DNA of 64,000 nt. It comes from Nitrospira sp. (GTDB taxonomy: Bacteria > Nitrospirota > Nitrospiria > Nitrospirales > Nitrospiraceae). The notes beneath the pieces are model-generated. The model was not told the DNA's origin, ran no database searches, and saw nothing but the letters and a program-made list of their open reading frames with translations. The stretch lies in the NCBI GenBank assembly GCA_030123625.1, contig CP126121.1:3078179-3142178 (forward strand). Direction: 5' to 3'. How positions within the stretch are numbered: the first letter of the stretch is position 1; every line of letters begins with the position of its first letter. Shown one piece after another: positions 17,166-25,582 of the stretch. Position numbers and translations under genes: made by a program.

Positions 17166-18142
17166 TTGGAGGTCCCAGCTAGGAACAGAAATCGTGCCGA
17201 GACTGAATAAAAAGGTTCCAGGACTGCTCTGTAGAAAACCTCGGGATAACGGATCATCACATTGTGTGTGAGGACCCGGAGCAGCAGGTCGCGGCACTGA
17301 CTCCAGTACGAGCGGCCGCTGACGGCCGAGCCCAACCGGCGCTTGAGCATCGAGAACACCGTCTCGACCTGCCACCGTTGTCCGTAGTGACAATAGGTCT
17401 TGGTCAACCGTCGTTTCATCAATCGCCGGTACCGGCCGGTCGGCAATTTGTCGGTGGGGCGTCCCGCCGTGGCGGGGATGACCGACCGAATCCCCCAGCG
17501 CTCCCGCGCATGACGATGATTGGGCTCAGAATCGTAGCCAGCATCGGCCAGGATGGTGCCGATGTGCACGCGCTGAAGGGCGTTGTTCAACAACGGCACG
17601 AAGCGATCGACATCGACCCGTGGTCCACGCCTCGGAAGGGCCCCGAGGATGAGGTGTCTGGCGCAGTCGACGACCGCTTCAAGCTTACTGAAACGGGTAT
17701 ACGTGGTGGTCTGCCAGAGGCTTCGCTCACGGGACCGACGCCGCACATAGTAGGCACTGATGTGCCGGCACTCGAAGCCGGTTGAGTCCATCGCGGCAAG
17801 CGCCACGCGCCGACGACGGGGACGCACGCGGCGGATCGTCACCGTGAGCAGGCGATGGACCAACGGCAGGCGCAAGAGGCGGCGGGCAGCCTTGTGAAGC
17901 GTGGTGAAGTGGGGCACGGCCTCGAGCCCGAGGGTTCGAACCAACTCAGGAAGGTCGGCGAGCAACTGGACGATACCCCGATAGTCGGTGTGAAAAAACG
18001 TCTTGAGGACGAGACAGGCGAACAGTTGCGGTTGTGTGTAGAGTTTCGGGCTGAACTTGTGCGGGTACCGTGGCAAGGCGGTAACGGCGACAGCCAGCGC
18101 TTCGCGCGCCACCCGCTCTGGCGATTTACTGGTCAGACTCAT
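17162..18142 (-). CDS. IS4/IS5-superfamily DDE transposase
   Basis: From the ATG at 18142 the protein has about 326 residues. The acidic triad is visible as LAAMDSTGF (Asp), TILADAGYDSE (Asp) and VETVFSMLKRRLG (Glu), the DDE_Tnp_1 pattern. An N-terminal extension in the same frame up to 18280 crosses the terminal repeat and is not a likely start. Unusually, the reading frame runs past the left terminal repeat (17214) and stops in flanking DNA at 17162-17164. The native C-terminus may depend on the insertion site or the element end may be mis-set. Confidence 0.8.
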   Translation of the reverse strand: MSLTSKSPERVAREALAVAVTALPRYPHKFSPKLYTQPQLFACLVLKTFFHTDYRGIVQLLADLPELVRTLGLEAVPHFTTLHKAARRLLRLPLVHRLLTVTIRRVRPRRRRVALAAMDSTGFECRHISAYYVRRRSRERSLWQTTTYTRFSKLEAVVDCARHLILGALPRRGPRVDVDRFVPLLNNALQRVHIGTILADAGYDSEPNHRHARERWGIRSVIPATAGRPTDKLPTGRYRRLMKRRLTKTYCHYGQRWQVETVFSMLKRRLGSAVSGRSYWSQCRDLLLRVLTHNVMIRYPEVFYRAVLEPFYSVSARFLFLAGTSN

Positions 18143-18207
18143 GTCCCATTGTAGCGCTCGCTGATCAACCTGATGAAAGAGGTTTTCTACAGAGCATGTC
18201 AGGAACC
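17214..18207 (-). mobile_element. Insertion sequence (IS4/IS5 type) with 29-bp terminal inverted repeats
   Basis: The left end 17214-17242 and the right end 18179-18207 are inverted repeats matching at 25 of 29 bases. The outer ggttcc and the inner 18 bases, which contain ctctgtagaaaacctc, are perfect. The element is about 994 bp and holds one transposase gene. Flanking direct repeats are not clear: left flank ...gaataaaaa, right flank atttattg.... It sits directly downstream of the RelB/ParE pair. Confidence 0.8.
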
Positions 18208-18336
18208 ATTTATTGCTATGTGTGTGGAGGCCCTCAATGACGACTTTTATGTAGACTCGAAAGGACTCGGTGATTCGCATCTTCTATCGGCGCTTGTGTC
18301 AGGCAGGAGAGAAACTCACTACTTAGGTCACACCGT

Positions 18337-18585
18337 ATGCCAGACTATCTTCTTACCTTCGAATTGGCGGAAGACGGGGATGAGCTTCTCGTTCACGCCG
18401 ACGCAGCGGGCTTGCGTTACTTAGCTTCTGTACTCACACGACTCGCTCAGCACGCGGAGGCAGGGCAAAAGGAGCACATCCACCTCATGACCGAGGATTG
18501 GGCAGGCCATGAGCTGTCGTCGGTTGCTCAGGATCGAGAGGCGACTTTGTTGCATTCCATCACGATTCACGGCTGGCCCAAGTGA
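18337..18585 (+). CDS. Imm32-family immunity protein
   Basis: The 82-residue protein has the Imm32-like pattern HIHLMTEDWAGHELSS, with a short helical middle (AAGLRYLASVLTRLAQHAE). Imm32 proteins protect against polymorphic toxins of contact-dependent or secreted systems. No toxin gene is found next to it: upstream is the IS element, downstream 450 bases with no gene. It may be an orphan immunity gene whose toxin was lost, or a defence against neighbours' toxins. Confidence 0.7.
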   Translation: MPDYLLTFELAEDGDELLVHADAAGLRYLASVLTRLAQHAEAGQKEHIHLMTEDWAGHELSSVAQDREATLLHSITIHGWPK

Positions 18586-19033
18586 AGGGCGACAGATAGT
18601 GCGGTCTAACCATGCGTTGGAGCGAACGGCATGGGCTGTTGCGGCTGCAATCGGTCCCTCGCGGCCGCCGTTGCTGAGCTTGTGTCGCCAATCGAAAGCG
18701 CGCAGGCAAAATTGGGTCGGATCTTGTATGTGCATGCCAAATGGGGTGGTGTCTCCTCTAGTGTTCCAGCAGTCCAGTCATCGCTAAGGACTTGGCATCA
18801 GTATTGACTTACATCATTCATGAGCATTGCTGCTTCAATCGCCGATACGCTGATATCCGTCGTTCGTCACTTGTGAAGCCTGCTTCCTCGAAGCACTCTC
18901 GCTGAGAAGAGCGAACGACGCTTCTGAGCCACACGCTCTCCAAACCCCTAGGGGATACCGACTGTGGAATCCCGCTGCATGCCGGGTTAGACTGAGACTT
19001 CGAAGCCTCCGGCCAAATATTCCAACGAGGTGT
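18586..19033. other. Gene-free region with an attC-like core after the Imm32 gene
   Basis: No gene is supported here. At 18602-18608 gtctaac fits the RYYYAAC core of integron attC sites, and the following catgcgttggagcgaacggc resembles the stem sequence of such sites. The matching right half is degenerate or missing. The rest holds only short antisense frames with low-complexity products. Confidence 0.3.
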
Positions 19034-20395
19034 ATGAAGCATCAGATACGTCGAGGCACGAAGGTCATCGTCGTGGGAGCGGGCTTGGCAGGTCTGACTG
19101 CCGCGGTGAAACTCAAGGAGATGGGAGCGAAGGTGTCGCTGATCGAAGCTCGCGATCGAGTCGGAGGCCGCGTCTTCACAATTCGAGGAGCATTCGCTCA
19201 AGGGCAACATGCCGAGGCGGGAGCCGACTTTATCGATGAAGGCCAATATGAGATTAAACGATTAGTGGAAGAACAGGGACTGACCTTGCGTCCCATCCTA
19301 AAACAGGGCTTCGCCTTCGTTCGATATCCTGGCCCCAGCCGGCGTCGGCGAAACGTTCTATCAGGTGAAGAGGCCTGGGATGCATTGTCTCATGCACTCT
19401 GTCCGTTGGTGGCTGCCTATCGGACTGCCGACAAACGATGGGACAGTCCGATCGCCAAACAACTGGCTCGCCAATCGGTGGCCCAATGGTTGGATGAGAC
19501 AAAGGCCGACGGCAATATGAGGGCTGTTGTGCGAGGATTGCGCGGATTTTTCCTGGCTGACCCGGAAGACCTTTCCTTGCTGGCTCTCGTGGATCAGCTT
19601 GCCGGCGATGTGCCGGGGCAAACAGCCATGTATCGAATCAAAGGAGGGAACGACCGACTCCCACTTGCCCTTGCAGAGCATCTACGGGAGGACCTGCGAC
19701 TCAATAGTGTGGTGCGGGCTATTTGCCAGGACCGCAATTCGGTTCGAGTGAGGGTTGAAACGTCGAATGGACAAAAATCGTTGATACAAGGAAAGTATGT
19801 CGTTCTTGCCGTGCCGACCACCACGTTGCGATCCATCCACATGGAACCACCGCTACCGGCTATGCAAGCCCGCGCCATTGACTCATTGAAATACGGCAGG
19901 ACGACGAAAGCGCTCTTGCAGTTCGGCCAATCCTTCTGGAGGAAGAAAGGAAGGCCGCAGGCATGTGGGACGGATGCACCGACGGGCGCCTTTTGGGATG
20001 CCAACGAAGAGCAGGCAGATGAGGTCGGAATTCTGACACTGATGGCCGGCGGACAAGCCAGTGAGGATACTCAAAAAATCGTGGAGCAGCGTGGAGTGGA
20101 AGGATTGATGGAAGAATTGGATTGGATGGGAAGCCGATCGGCTACACTACTCCATAGTCGGATCGTGACGTGGGAGGATGATCCATGGGCGCAGGGAGGC
20201 TATGCCTATTTCGACCCTGGTTTCGACCCTCGTCTCCGAAGCTGGCTCGCCAGGTCGCATGGACGGATCGTCTTTGCAGGGGAACACACGAGCCTGAATT
20301 GGCAGGGCTACATGAACGGAGCGGTGGAAAGCGGCCTGCGAGCGGTAGAAGAAGTTTGTGCGATGGCTTTAAGAAATGACGAATATACAGTATAG
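19034..20395 (+). CDS. Flavin-containing amine oxidase family protein
   Basis: The 453-residue protein starts with a Rossmann FAD-binding motif VVGAGLAGLTAAVKLKEMGA (about residues 14-33), then IEARDRVGGRV, typical of monoamine/polyamine oxidases. The C-terminus has the second FAD contact FAGEHTSLNWQGYMNGAVES. There is no signal peptide, so it is cytoplasmic. The substrate cannot be told. The gene stands alone on the plus strand, divided from a minus-strand group by about 60 bases. Confidence 0.88.
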   Translation: MKHQIRRGTKVIVVGAGLAGLTAAVKLKEMGAKVSLIEARDRVGGRVFTIRGAFAQGQHAEAGADFIDEGQYEIKRLVEEQGLTLRPILKQGFAFVRYPGPSRRRRNVLSGEEAWDALSHALCPLVAAYRTADKRWDSPIAKQLARQSVAQWLDETKADGNMRAVVRGLRGFFLADPEDLSLLALVDQLAGDVPGQTAMYRIKGGNDRLPLALAEHLREDLRLNSVVRAICQDRNSVRVRVETSNGQKSLIQGKYVVLAVPTTTLRSIHMEPPLPAMQARAIDSLKYGRTTKALLQFGQSFWRKKGRPQACGTDAPTGAFWDANEEQADEVGILTLMAGGQASEDTQKIVEQRGVEGLMEELDWMGSRSATLLHSRIVTWEDDPWAQGGYAYFDPGFDPRLRSWLARSHGRIVFAGEHTSLNWQGYMNGAVESGLRAVEEVCAMALRNDEYTV

Positions 20396-20457
20396 CGGCT
20401 CAGTCGAAAGCGAGAGCTCGAACCGCACTTCACCGGTTCATGAGTTAATGGAAGCGA

Positions 20458-21141
20458 TTATCCTCGGATGATGCCGATACAAAGAGCATTCGCGACGGAT
20501 CGTCCATAGGGTGCAGTACGGCAGCTTTCCCAATCCGATTCCACCCAATAGTTCTTCTTGGAAATCCGCTTGAGAAAATGCTGCGTGGTGAACGGGGACT
20601 GCCCCTTTTCAATGAGTCCATCGAAGTAGGTATTGTACCCCAGCGGCAAGCTGGCCATCATGGTGGCGCCAGGGGCAAGGCATCGTTCCTTCAGGTGCTC
20701 AATGGCCCGAAGAAGTTTGCCCGGTTCGCGCGGATATTCATCCCACCCGACATGTTCCAAGGTCGAGATGCTAATGATCAAATCGTACTTCTCCTGAGGG
20801 GTGAACTCGACGATGTCCTGGCTCATAACACCAGGAGCGATCTCGTACTTGTCGACGATGTCATGGTGAACAGGATAATAGTGGGCTAGAACGTTGCCGA
20901 GTTCGAGAACACGCTTGTGTTGATATCGCGTCAAAAGTTCGTAAAAAATCGGGATTTCTACCCCGCGCTCGTTTTTCCAGGTCTTATTGTACATGTGGTA
21001 CAGGTACTCGTACGTCTTGCCGTCGAAATGGAACGTTTTGGCTCGCACGAGGCGGGTCAGCGTCATCTTCATGGCGCGCCAATATCTCCGAGCGGCGCTC
21101 TCACCGGCTGTCGCCTTTGTGTAATCGTAGGTATAGGACAA
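20458..21141 (-). CDS. SAM-dependent methyltransferase-like protein
   Basis: In this 227-residue protein, KRVLELGNVLAHYYPVHHDI is a variant of motif I. YDLIISISTLEHVGWDE is the motif IV region of class I methyltransferases, and LAPGATMMASLPLGYNTYFD follows. The usual GxGxG is reduced, so cofactor binding is probable but not sure. Such genes are common in surface polysaccharide loci. It lies 20 bases after the small membrane protein and is probably co-transcribed with it. Confidence 0.7.
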   Translation of the reverse strand: MSYTYDYTKATAGESAARRYWRAMKMTLTRLVRAKTFHFDGKTYEYLYHMYNKTWKNERGVEIPIFYELLTRYQHKRVLELGNVLAHYYPVHHDIVDKYEIAPGVMSQDIVEFTPQEKYDLIISISTLEHVGWDEYPREPGKLLRAIEHLKERCLAPGATMMASLPLGYNTYFDGLIEKGQSPFTTQHFLKRISKKNYWVESDWESCRTAPYGRSVANALCIGIIRG

Positions 21142-21160
21142 GGACAGTGTCCTTCGGAGA

Positions 21161-21520
21161 TTACTCGAAGACGATGCGGGATCCCGGGGATTTCATCTTG
21201 AAAATCTGCAGGGCGTTATAAATGCCTTTGGCCGGGTGGTTCAGAATCAGGCGGGAGTTGGTGATATGGGTGTCAAGGAGTTCATATTGCCCGCCGCTAT
21301 AGTAGAGGTCGCAGTCGTCGATTTGACAGTTCTTGTAGACATGATTGTCCAAGGAGAGTTTTGCCTTGGTAAAAGTCTGCCCATCAATAATAATGTAATT
21401 CGGTTCGAATCCCATAGGACTGTCCATGCGGACTATAACAAAGTAGAGGACGGTCGTAAATAAGCTTAAGAAGAGCGTATGGGCCACACTAATTCGGGAC
21501 AATCCGGGACACGTTGCCAC
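21161..21520 (-). CDS. Small membrane-anchored hypothetical protein
   Basis: The 119-residue protein has one N-terminal transmembrane segment (TLFLSLFTTVLYFVIV) followed by a repeat-like beta region (YKNCQIDDCDLYYSGG, THITNSRLILN) like a short beta-helix. The N-terminus overlaps the end of the sugar dehydrogenase gene by 32 bases; an internal ATG (MDSPMGFEP) would remove the membrane segment and is less likely. The family is unknown. Confidence 0.55.
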   Translation of the reverse strand: MATCPGLSRISVAHTLFLSLFTTVLYFVIVRMDSPMGFEPNYIIIDGQTFTKAKLSLDNHVYKNCQIDDCDLYYSGGQYELLDTHITNSRLILNHPAKGIYNALQIFKMKSPGSRIVFE

Positions 21521-22652
21521 CTTTGGTCAGAATATAGAGCTCTCCCAAGCCATCTTGGCCGAAACTGGTGATTGAAGGAGCGGCGAGCAGAGGCCATTCT
21601 TTTTGTTCGAGAGCTGAACCATTATTGAAGCGGAAACTACGGACAAAGCCGGCGCAGAAATCAGCATAGAAATAGGTCCCTTGGATTGCCGGCATGGCTT
21701 GGCCGCGATAAACATACCCTCCGGTCACGGAGCAAGCTCCGTTGTCGTGCGTATATTCAATAGTTGGCAAGGTGAGTGTTCCTCCATTGCAGTTGATGGC
21801 CGGGTTAAAGCAAACTGATCCTTCCATAAGTCGCCAACCGTAATTGAGTCCTCTTCCGGCATGGGGGCCTGCCGACACATTGATTTCTTCGCGCGCATCC
21901 TGACCGACATCGCCGATGTAGAGAGCATCTCCATCAAATGAAAAGCGCCAAGGATTACGGAGGCCGTAGCTCCAAACCAGCTGATCGCCTCCACTAAGGA
22001 AAGGGTTGAGTGTTCCGCTGGCGCAGGCTGCTCCCGTGGTCGGATCGATCCGCAGAAGTTTTCCCAGCCGGCTTGCGAGATTCTGGGCGTTATTGTTTGG
22101 ATCTCCGGAACTTCCTCCATCTCCAACGGCTGCGTATAGACAACCATCCGGTCCGAACGCCAACATGCCGCCGTTATGGTTGTCAAAGGTTGGATGGGGA
22201 ATGGACACCAAGATGACCTGCGAAATCGGATCAGCGATATCGGCGTTCGTTGACGATACTATAAATCGAGCAATGGTGATCGTGCCATTGGCGTCGGTAT
22301 AGTGGATGTAGAATCGGCCGTTGGTCGTGTAGTTTGGGTCAAAAGCCAGACCAAGCAATCCTCGTTCCCCTCCGCTTGTGATGCCGGTCAGTGTCAGAAA
22401 TATCGAGAGCATGTTGCCGGTTGCCCGATCTAGAACTCTAATAGTGCCTCCCTGTTCCAGGACAAACAGGCGATTCGCATCCCCGCGTGGGGCAGTTAGG
22501 AATACCGGAGAATTAAGGTTGCTCGTGATGGTTTGGAGCTTCAAAGTGGTTGAGGTCGGGGAATTGCTCTGGGAATCACCTTCTCCTCCGCATGCAGCAA
22601 GAAGGCTGTAGAAACACACGCAGAGACTGGTCCGCAGAATGGCCTTTCTCAT
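21489..22652 (-). CDS. PQQ-dependent sugar dehydrogenase-like lipoprotein (GSDH family)
   Basis: From the ATG at 22652 the protein has about 387 residues. The N-terminus has a lipobox (SLLAACGG), so it is an exported lipoprotein. The propeller of the glucose/sorbosone dehydrogenase family follows: NSPVFLTAPRGDANRLFVLE, GERGLLGLAFDPNY, GPDGCLYAAVGDGGSSGDPN and SYGLRNPWRFSFDG. The family oxidises sugars with PQQ, but several members are not enzymes and the substrate here is unknown. A GTG start 11 codons upstream is possible. Confidence 0.85.
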   Translation of the reverse strand: MRKAILRTSLCVCFYSLLAACGGEGDSQSNSPTSTTLKLQTITSNLNSPVFLTAPRGDANRLFVLEQGGTIRVLDRATGNMLSIFLTLTGITSGGERGLLGLAFDPNYTTNGRFYIHYTDANGTITIARFIVSSTNADIADPISQVILVSIPHPTFDNHNGGMLAFGPDGCLYAAVGDGGSSGDPNNNAQNLASRLGKLLRIDPTTGAACASGTLNPFLSGGDQLVWSYGLRNPWRFSFDGDALYIGDVGQDAREEINVSAGPHAGRGLNYGWRLMEGSVCFNPAINCNGGTLTLPTIEYTHDNGACSVTGGYVYRGQAMPAIQGTYFYADFCAGFVRSFRFNNGSALEQKEWPLLAAPSITSFGQDGLGELYILTKGGNVSRIVPN

Positions 22653-22992
22653 GGCAAGCTTTGCCTTATGTGAGAGATGTTCCACATATTATCATTACCT
22701 TTGGGATTAAATCCTAATCCATCGAATGTAACAAACGCACTGCAGGGATAGGTCTTCCAAATCCCAGCGCAACCTCTGGTCCAAGGTGGTAGGGAGACTG
22801 TTTTCTGAGTGGCAGTCTTTGGTCTTGATCCGATCAATATGACTCTATAGAATGGCCCAGCTTTTCGGGTGGTTAGCTTCGAGTTCGATTCCGCCCGCCT
22901 TGGATTTACCCACTCGCCATGTACTTTGGATGGGTTGAAGCCACGGAGAGCCGTGTAACAAAGGAGTTCGTTTAACAGCAGGAGGATGTCCC
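22653..22992. other. Divergent intergenic region
   Basis: This region of 340 bases lies between the sugar dehydrogenase (minus) and hppA (plus). It must hold promoters for both, but no convincing -35/-10 pair, palindrome or small gene was found. It ends with a good ribosome-binding site (ggagg) before the GTG start of hppA. Confidence 0.4.
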
Positions 22993-25050
22993 GTGAGTGA
23001 CTCAGCGATTGTAACGTTTGCCTTCATAGCGGCCCTGGCCGGTATTGCCTATGGTCTGTACCTCGCGATGTGGGTGTTCAGGCTCGACGCCGGCAATGCC
23101 AAAATGCAGGAAATCGCAAAAGCCATTCAAGAAGGCGCCAGCGCCTACATGAACCGACAGTACAGGACCGTCAGTTATGTGGCAGCCGGCCTGTTCCTCG
23201 TTCTGGCGGCTGCTGGAGCCGTGTCGGATAAATTTGGCCTGATCACTGCCGTCGGTTTTTTAGTCGGCGCGGGAGCCTCGGCCATTGCCGGCTACGTGGG
23301 CATGATCATTGCGGTCCGCGCCAATGTGCGGACCGCCCAAGCCGCTCATAACGGTATGAATGCTGCGTTGACCGTTGCCTTTCGTGGTGGAGCGGTGACC
23401 GGCTTGCTGCTGATCGGTCTTGGACTGCTGGCTATTACCGGATTTTACACTATTGCAGAATCAATGGCCGGACAGGAGAAAGCCATTCACGCATTGCTGA
23501 GTCTTGGATTCGGTGGCAGTCTGATTTCCGTCTTTGCGCGCGTCGGTGGCGGCATTTACACGAAGGCTGCCGACGTCGGCGCCGACTTGGTCGGCAAAGT
23601 CGAAGCGGGAATTCCAGAGGATGATCCGCGGAATCCAGCGGTTATCGCGGATAACGTGGGTGACAATGTGGGAGATTGTGCCGGCATGGCGGCAGACCTC
23701 TTTGAGACCTATGCCGTGACGACTGTGGCGGCAATGGTGCTGGCCTTTACGATGTTCAAGGGAGCGACCGCCCCGATTCTTTATCCGTTAGCGTTGGGTG
23801 GAGTGACGATCTTTGCCACGATCATTGGTATCCTTTTTGTGAAGGTGAGTCCGGGTGGTGAGATCATGCCGGCGTTGTATAAGGGGTTGTTCGTGGCCGG
23901 CGGGATCGCGGCCGTGGCATTTCTACCGATTACCTTCACGATCATGGGCGGAGTCGGTGGTGTCAGCGGATTCAGTTACTACATCGCGGCGCTACTCGGC
24001 TTAGCGGTCACCTTGGCGCTCGTATTCATCACCGACTACTACACGTCGAAGAGCTATGAGCCGGTAAAGTACATTTCGAAAGCGAGCGAAACTGGTCATG
24101 CGACGAACATCATCGCCGGTCTGGCGGTGGGTATGCAGTCGACGGCGGCTCCCGTGGTAGTGATTGCCGCGGCGATTCTCGGCAGCTACTCGGTGTGCGG
24201 CGGCGCAGAGTCAGGCGGGTTGTACGGTGTGGCGGTAGCGGCAGTGGCCATGCTCTCGATGGCCGGCATCGTCGTCGCGATCGATGCCTTTGGTCCTATT
24301 ACGGACAATGCCGGCGGCATCGCCGAAATGTCGCATTTGGGGAAGGAAGTCCGAGACATCACGGACCCGCTGGATGCCGTCGGCAATACAACCAAGGCAG
24401 TGACAAAAGGCTATGCGATCGGGTCCGCTGGTCTAGCAGCGGTGGTGCTCTTTGCCGAATACTCGCGAGAGGTCGCAGCGCACAATCCGGCACTGTCTGC
24501 ATTCGATCTTTCCAATCCGAAAGTCTTGGTGGGGCTGTTCCTGGGCGGCATGTTGCCGTTCATCTTTGGATCAATGTGTATGAGGGCCGTCGGTGAGGCG
24601 GGAGGGCTGATCGTAGAAGAAGTGCGTCGGCAGTTCAGAACGATCAAGGGCATCATGGAAGGCACGGGCAAGCCCGAGTACGGCACGTGTGTCGACATCG
24701 TGACCCAAGCGGCAATTCAAAAGATGATGATTCCCGGTTTGATTCCGGTGGCGTCACCGCTCATCGTCGGGTTGGTGCTTGGGCCACAAGCGCTCGGCGG
24801 CGTATTGGTCGGCAGCATCGTCACGGGATTGTTTGTTGCGATTTCCATGACAAGCGGCGGCGGTGCGTGGGACAACGCCAAAAAATTCATCGAAGAGCAG
24901 GGCTTGAAGGGCACCGAAACGCACAAGGCGGCGGTGACCGGCGATACAGTCGGCGATCCCTATAAGGATACGGCAGGACCGGCCGTAAACCCGATGATCA
25001 AGGTCATCAATATCGTCGCATTACTCATCGTATCGTTGATTGCGCGCTGA
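22993..25050 (+). CDS. hppA: Membrane-bound H+-translocating pyrophosphatase, K+-independent
   Basis: The 685-residue protein has about 16 transmembrane segments. The PPi/Mg site is clear: [19 protein letters not shown] and then [18 protein letters not shown]; a second acidic cluster, [15 protein letters not shown], is near the C-terminus. [16 protein letters not shown] carries Lys at the position that separates K+-independent (Lys) from K+-dependent (Ala) enzymes. It couples PPi hydrolysis to proton pumping, or the reverse, which suits an energy-limited chemolithotroph. The GTG start is preceded by ggagg. A strong terminator follows. Confidence 0.95.
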   Translation: MSDSAIVTFAFIAALAGIAYGLYLAMWVFRLDAGNAKMQEIAKAIQEGASAYMNRQYRTVSYVAAGLFLVLAAAGAVSDKFGLITAVGFLVGAGASAIAGYVGMIIAVRANVRTAQAAHNGMNAALTVAFRGGAVTGLLLIGLGLLAITGFYTIAESMAGQEKAIHALLSLGFGGSLISVFARVGGGIYTKAADVGADLVGKVEAGIPEDDPRNPAVIADNVGDNVGDCAGMAADLFETYAVTTVAAMVLAFTMFKGATAPILYPLALGGVTIFATIIGILFVKVSPGGEIMPALYKGLFVAGGIAAVAFLPITFTIMGGVGGVSGFSYYIAALLGLAVTLALVFITDYYTSKSYEPVKYISKASETGHATNIIAGLAVGMQSTAAPVVVIAAAILGSYSVCGGAESGGLYGVAVAAVAMLSMAGIVVAIDAFGPITDNAGGIAEMSHLGKEVRDITDPLDAVGNTTKAVTKGYAIGSAGLAAVVLFAEYSREVAAHNPALSAFDLSNPKVLVGLFLGGMLPFIFGSMCMRAVGEAGGLIVEEVRRQFRTIKGIMEGTGKPEYGTCVDIVTQAAIQKMMIPGLIPVASPLIVGLVLGPQALGGVLVGSIVTGLFVAISMTSGGGAWDNAKKFIEEQGLKGTETHKAAVTGDTVGDPYKDTAGPAVNPMIKVINIVALLIVSLIAR

Positions 25051-25082
25051 TTCGCTATTTTAGTATCCGCTGACACAGATGA

Positions 25083-25121
25083 AGCACCGTGCCTCCATTG
25101 AGACACGGTGCTTTTTCGTTT
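25083..25121 (+). terminator. Rho-independent terminator after hppA
   Basis: A perfect 9-bp stem, agcaccgtg (25083-25091) with cacggtgct (25104-25112), is followed by a T-rich tract. This is a textbook intrinsic terminator. Confidence 0.92.
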
Positions 25122-25131
25122 TCCCCTTGTC

Positions 25132-25161
25132 TTGACGGGTTTCAGCACCCTAGAGTATGGT
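25132..25161 (+). promoter_or_regulatory. Putative sigma-70 promoter of pup
   Basis: TTGACG (25132-25137) and TATGGT (25156-25161) are 18 bases apart, between the hppA terminator and the pup start at 25227. Because the terminator isolates it from hppA, pup should have its own promoter here. Confidence 0.5.
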
Positions 25162-25226
25162 GAGTTTGTCGTTGGTAGATGCCGGTGAATCGCGAGGGTT
25201 TCCCCTGGTCCACTGGAGGTGCTCGA

Positions 25227-25424
25227 ATGGAAAAGCAGGAACGGAAACAAGAGCCGCGACGAGAACCGCAGGGCAAGGAAGAGGTCAAGGCGAATCCAAA
25301 AGTTGTCGAAGCCGGCAAAAAGATCAAAGAGGATATCGATAAGTTGGTCGATGAAATCGATGATGTCCTTGAAAAAAATGCTGAAGAGTTTGTGAAGAAC
25401 TACGTTCAGAAAGGAGGAGAATAA
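25227..25424 (+). CDS. pup: Prokaryotic ubiquitin-like protein Pup
   Basis: The 65-residue, highly charged protein begins MEKQERKQEPRREPQ and ends YVQKGGE. The disordered N-terminal part, the helix IKEDIDKLVDEIDDVLEKNA and the C-terminal GGE are hallmarks of Pup, which PafA ligates to lysines to mark proteins for the Mpa-proteasome. The last residue is Glu, so deamidation by Dop is not needed. The ATG at 25227 follows ctggaggtg. The usual neighbours (prcBA, dop, pafA, mpa) are absent; hppA lies before and recJ after. Confidence 0.9.
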   Translation: MEKQERKQEPRREPQGKEEVKANPKVVEAGKKIKEDIDKLVDEIDDVLEKNAEEFVKNYVQKGGE

Positions 25425-25582
25425 CACCGATTCCGACTTCCGCATTCCTACTCGATTCCTCCTACGACGGCCCCCAATCCATTGGTTTGACAAAGAAGAA
25501 GCGACTTATTACAGTCTTTCTCGTTCCTATGAAACTCATGGTTTGAATTTATGGTAAAGCCCAGGCTCTTAAGGAGGCGGGG

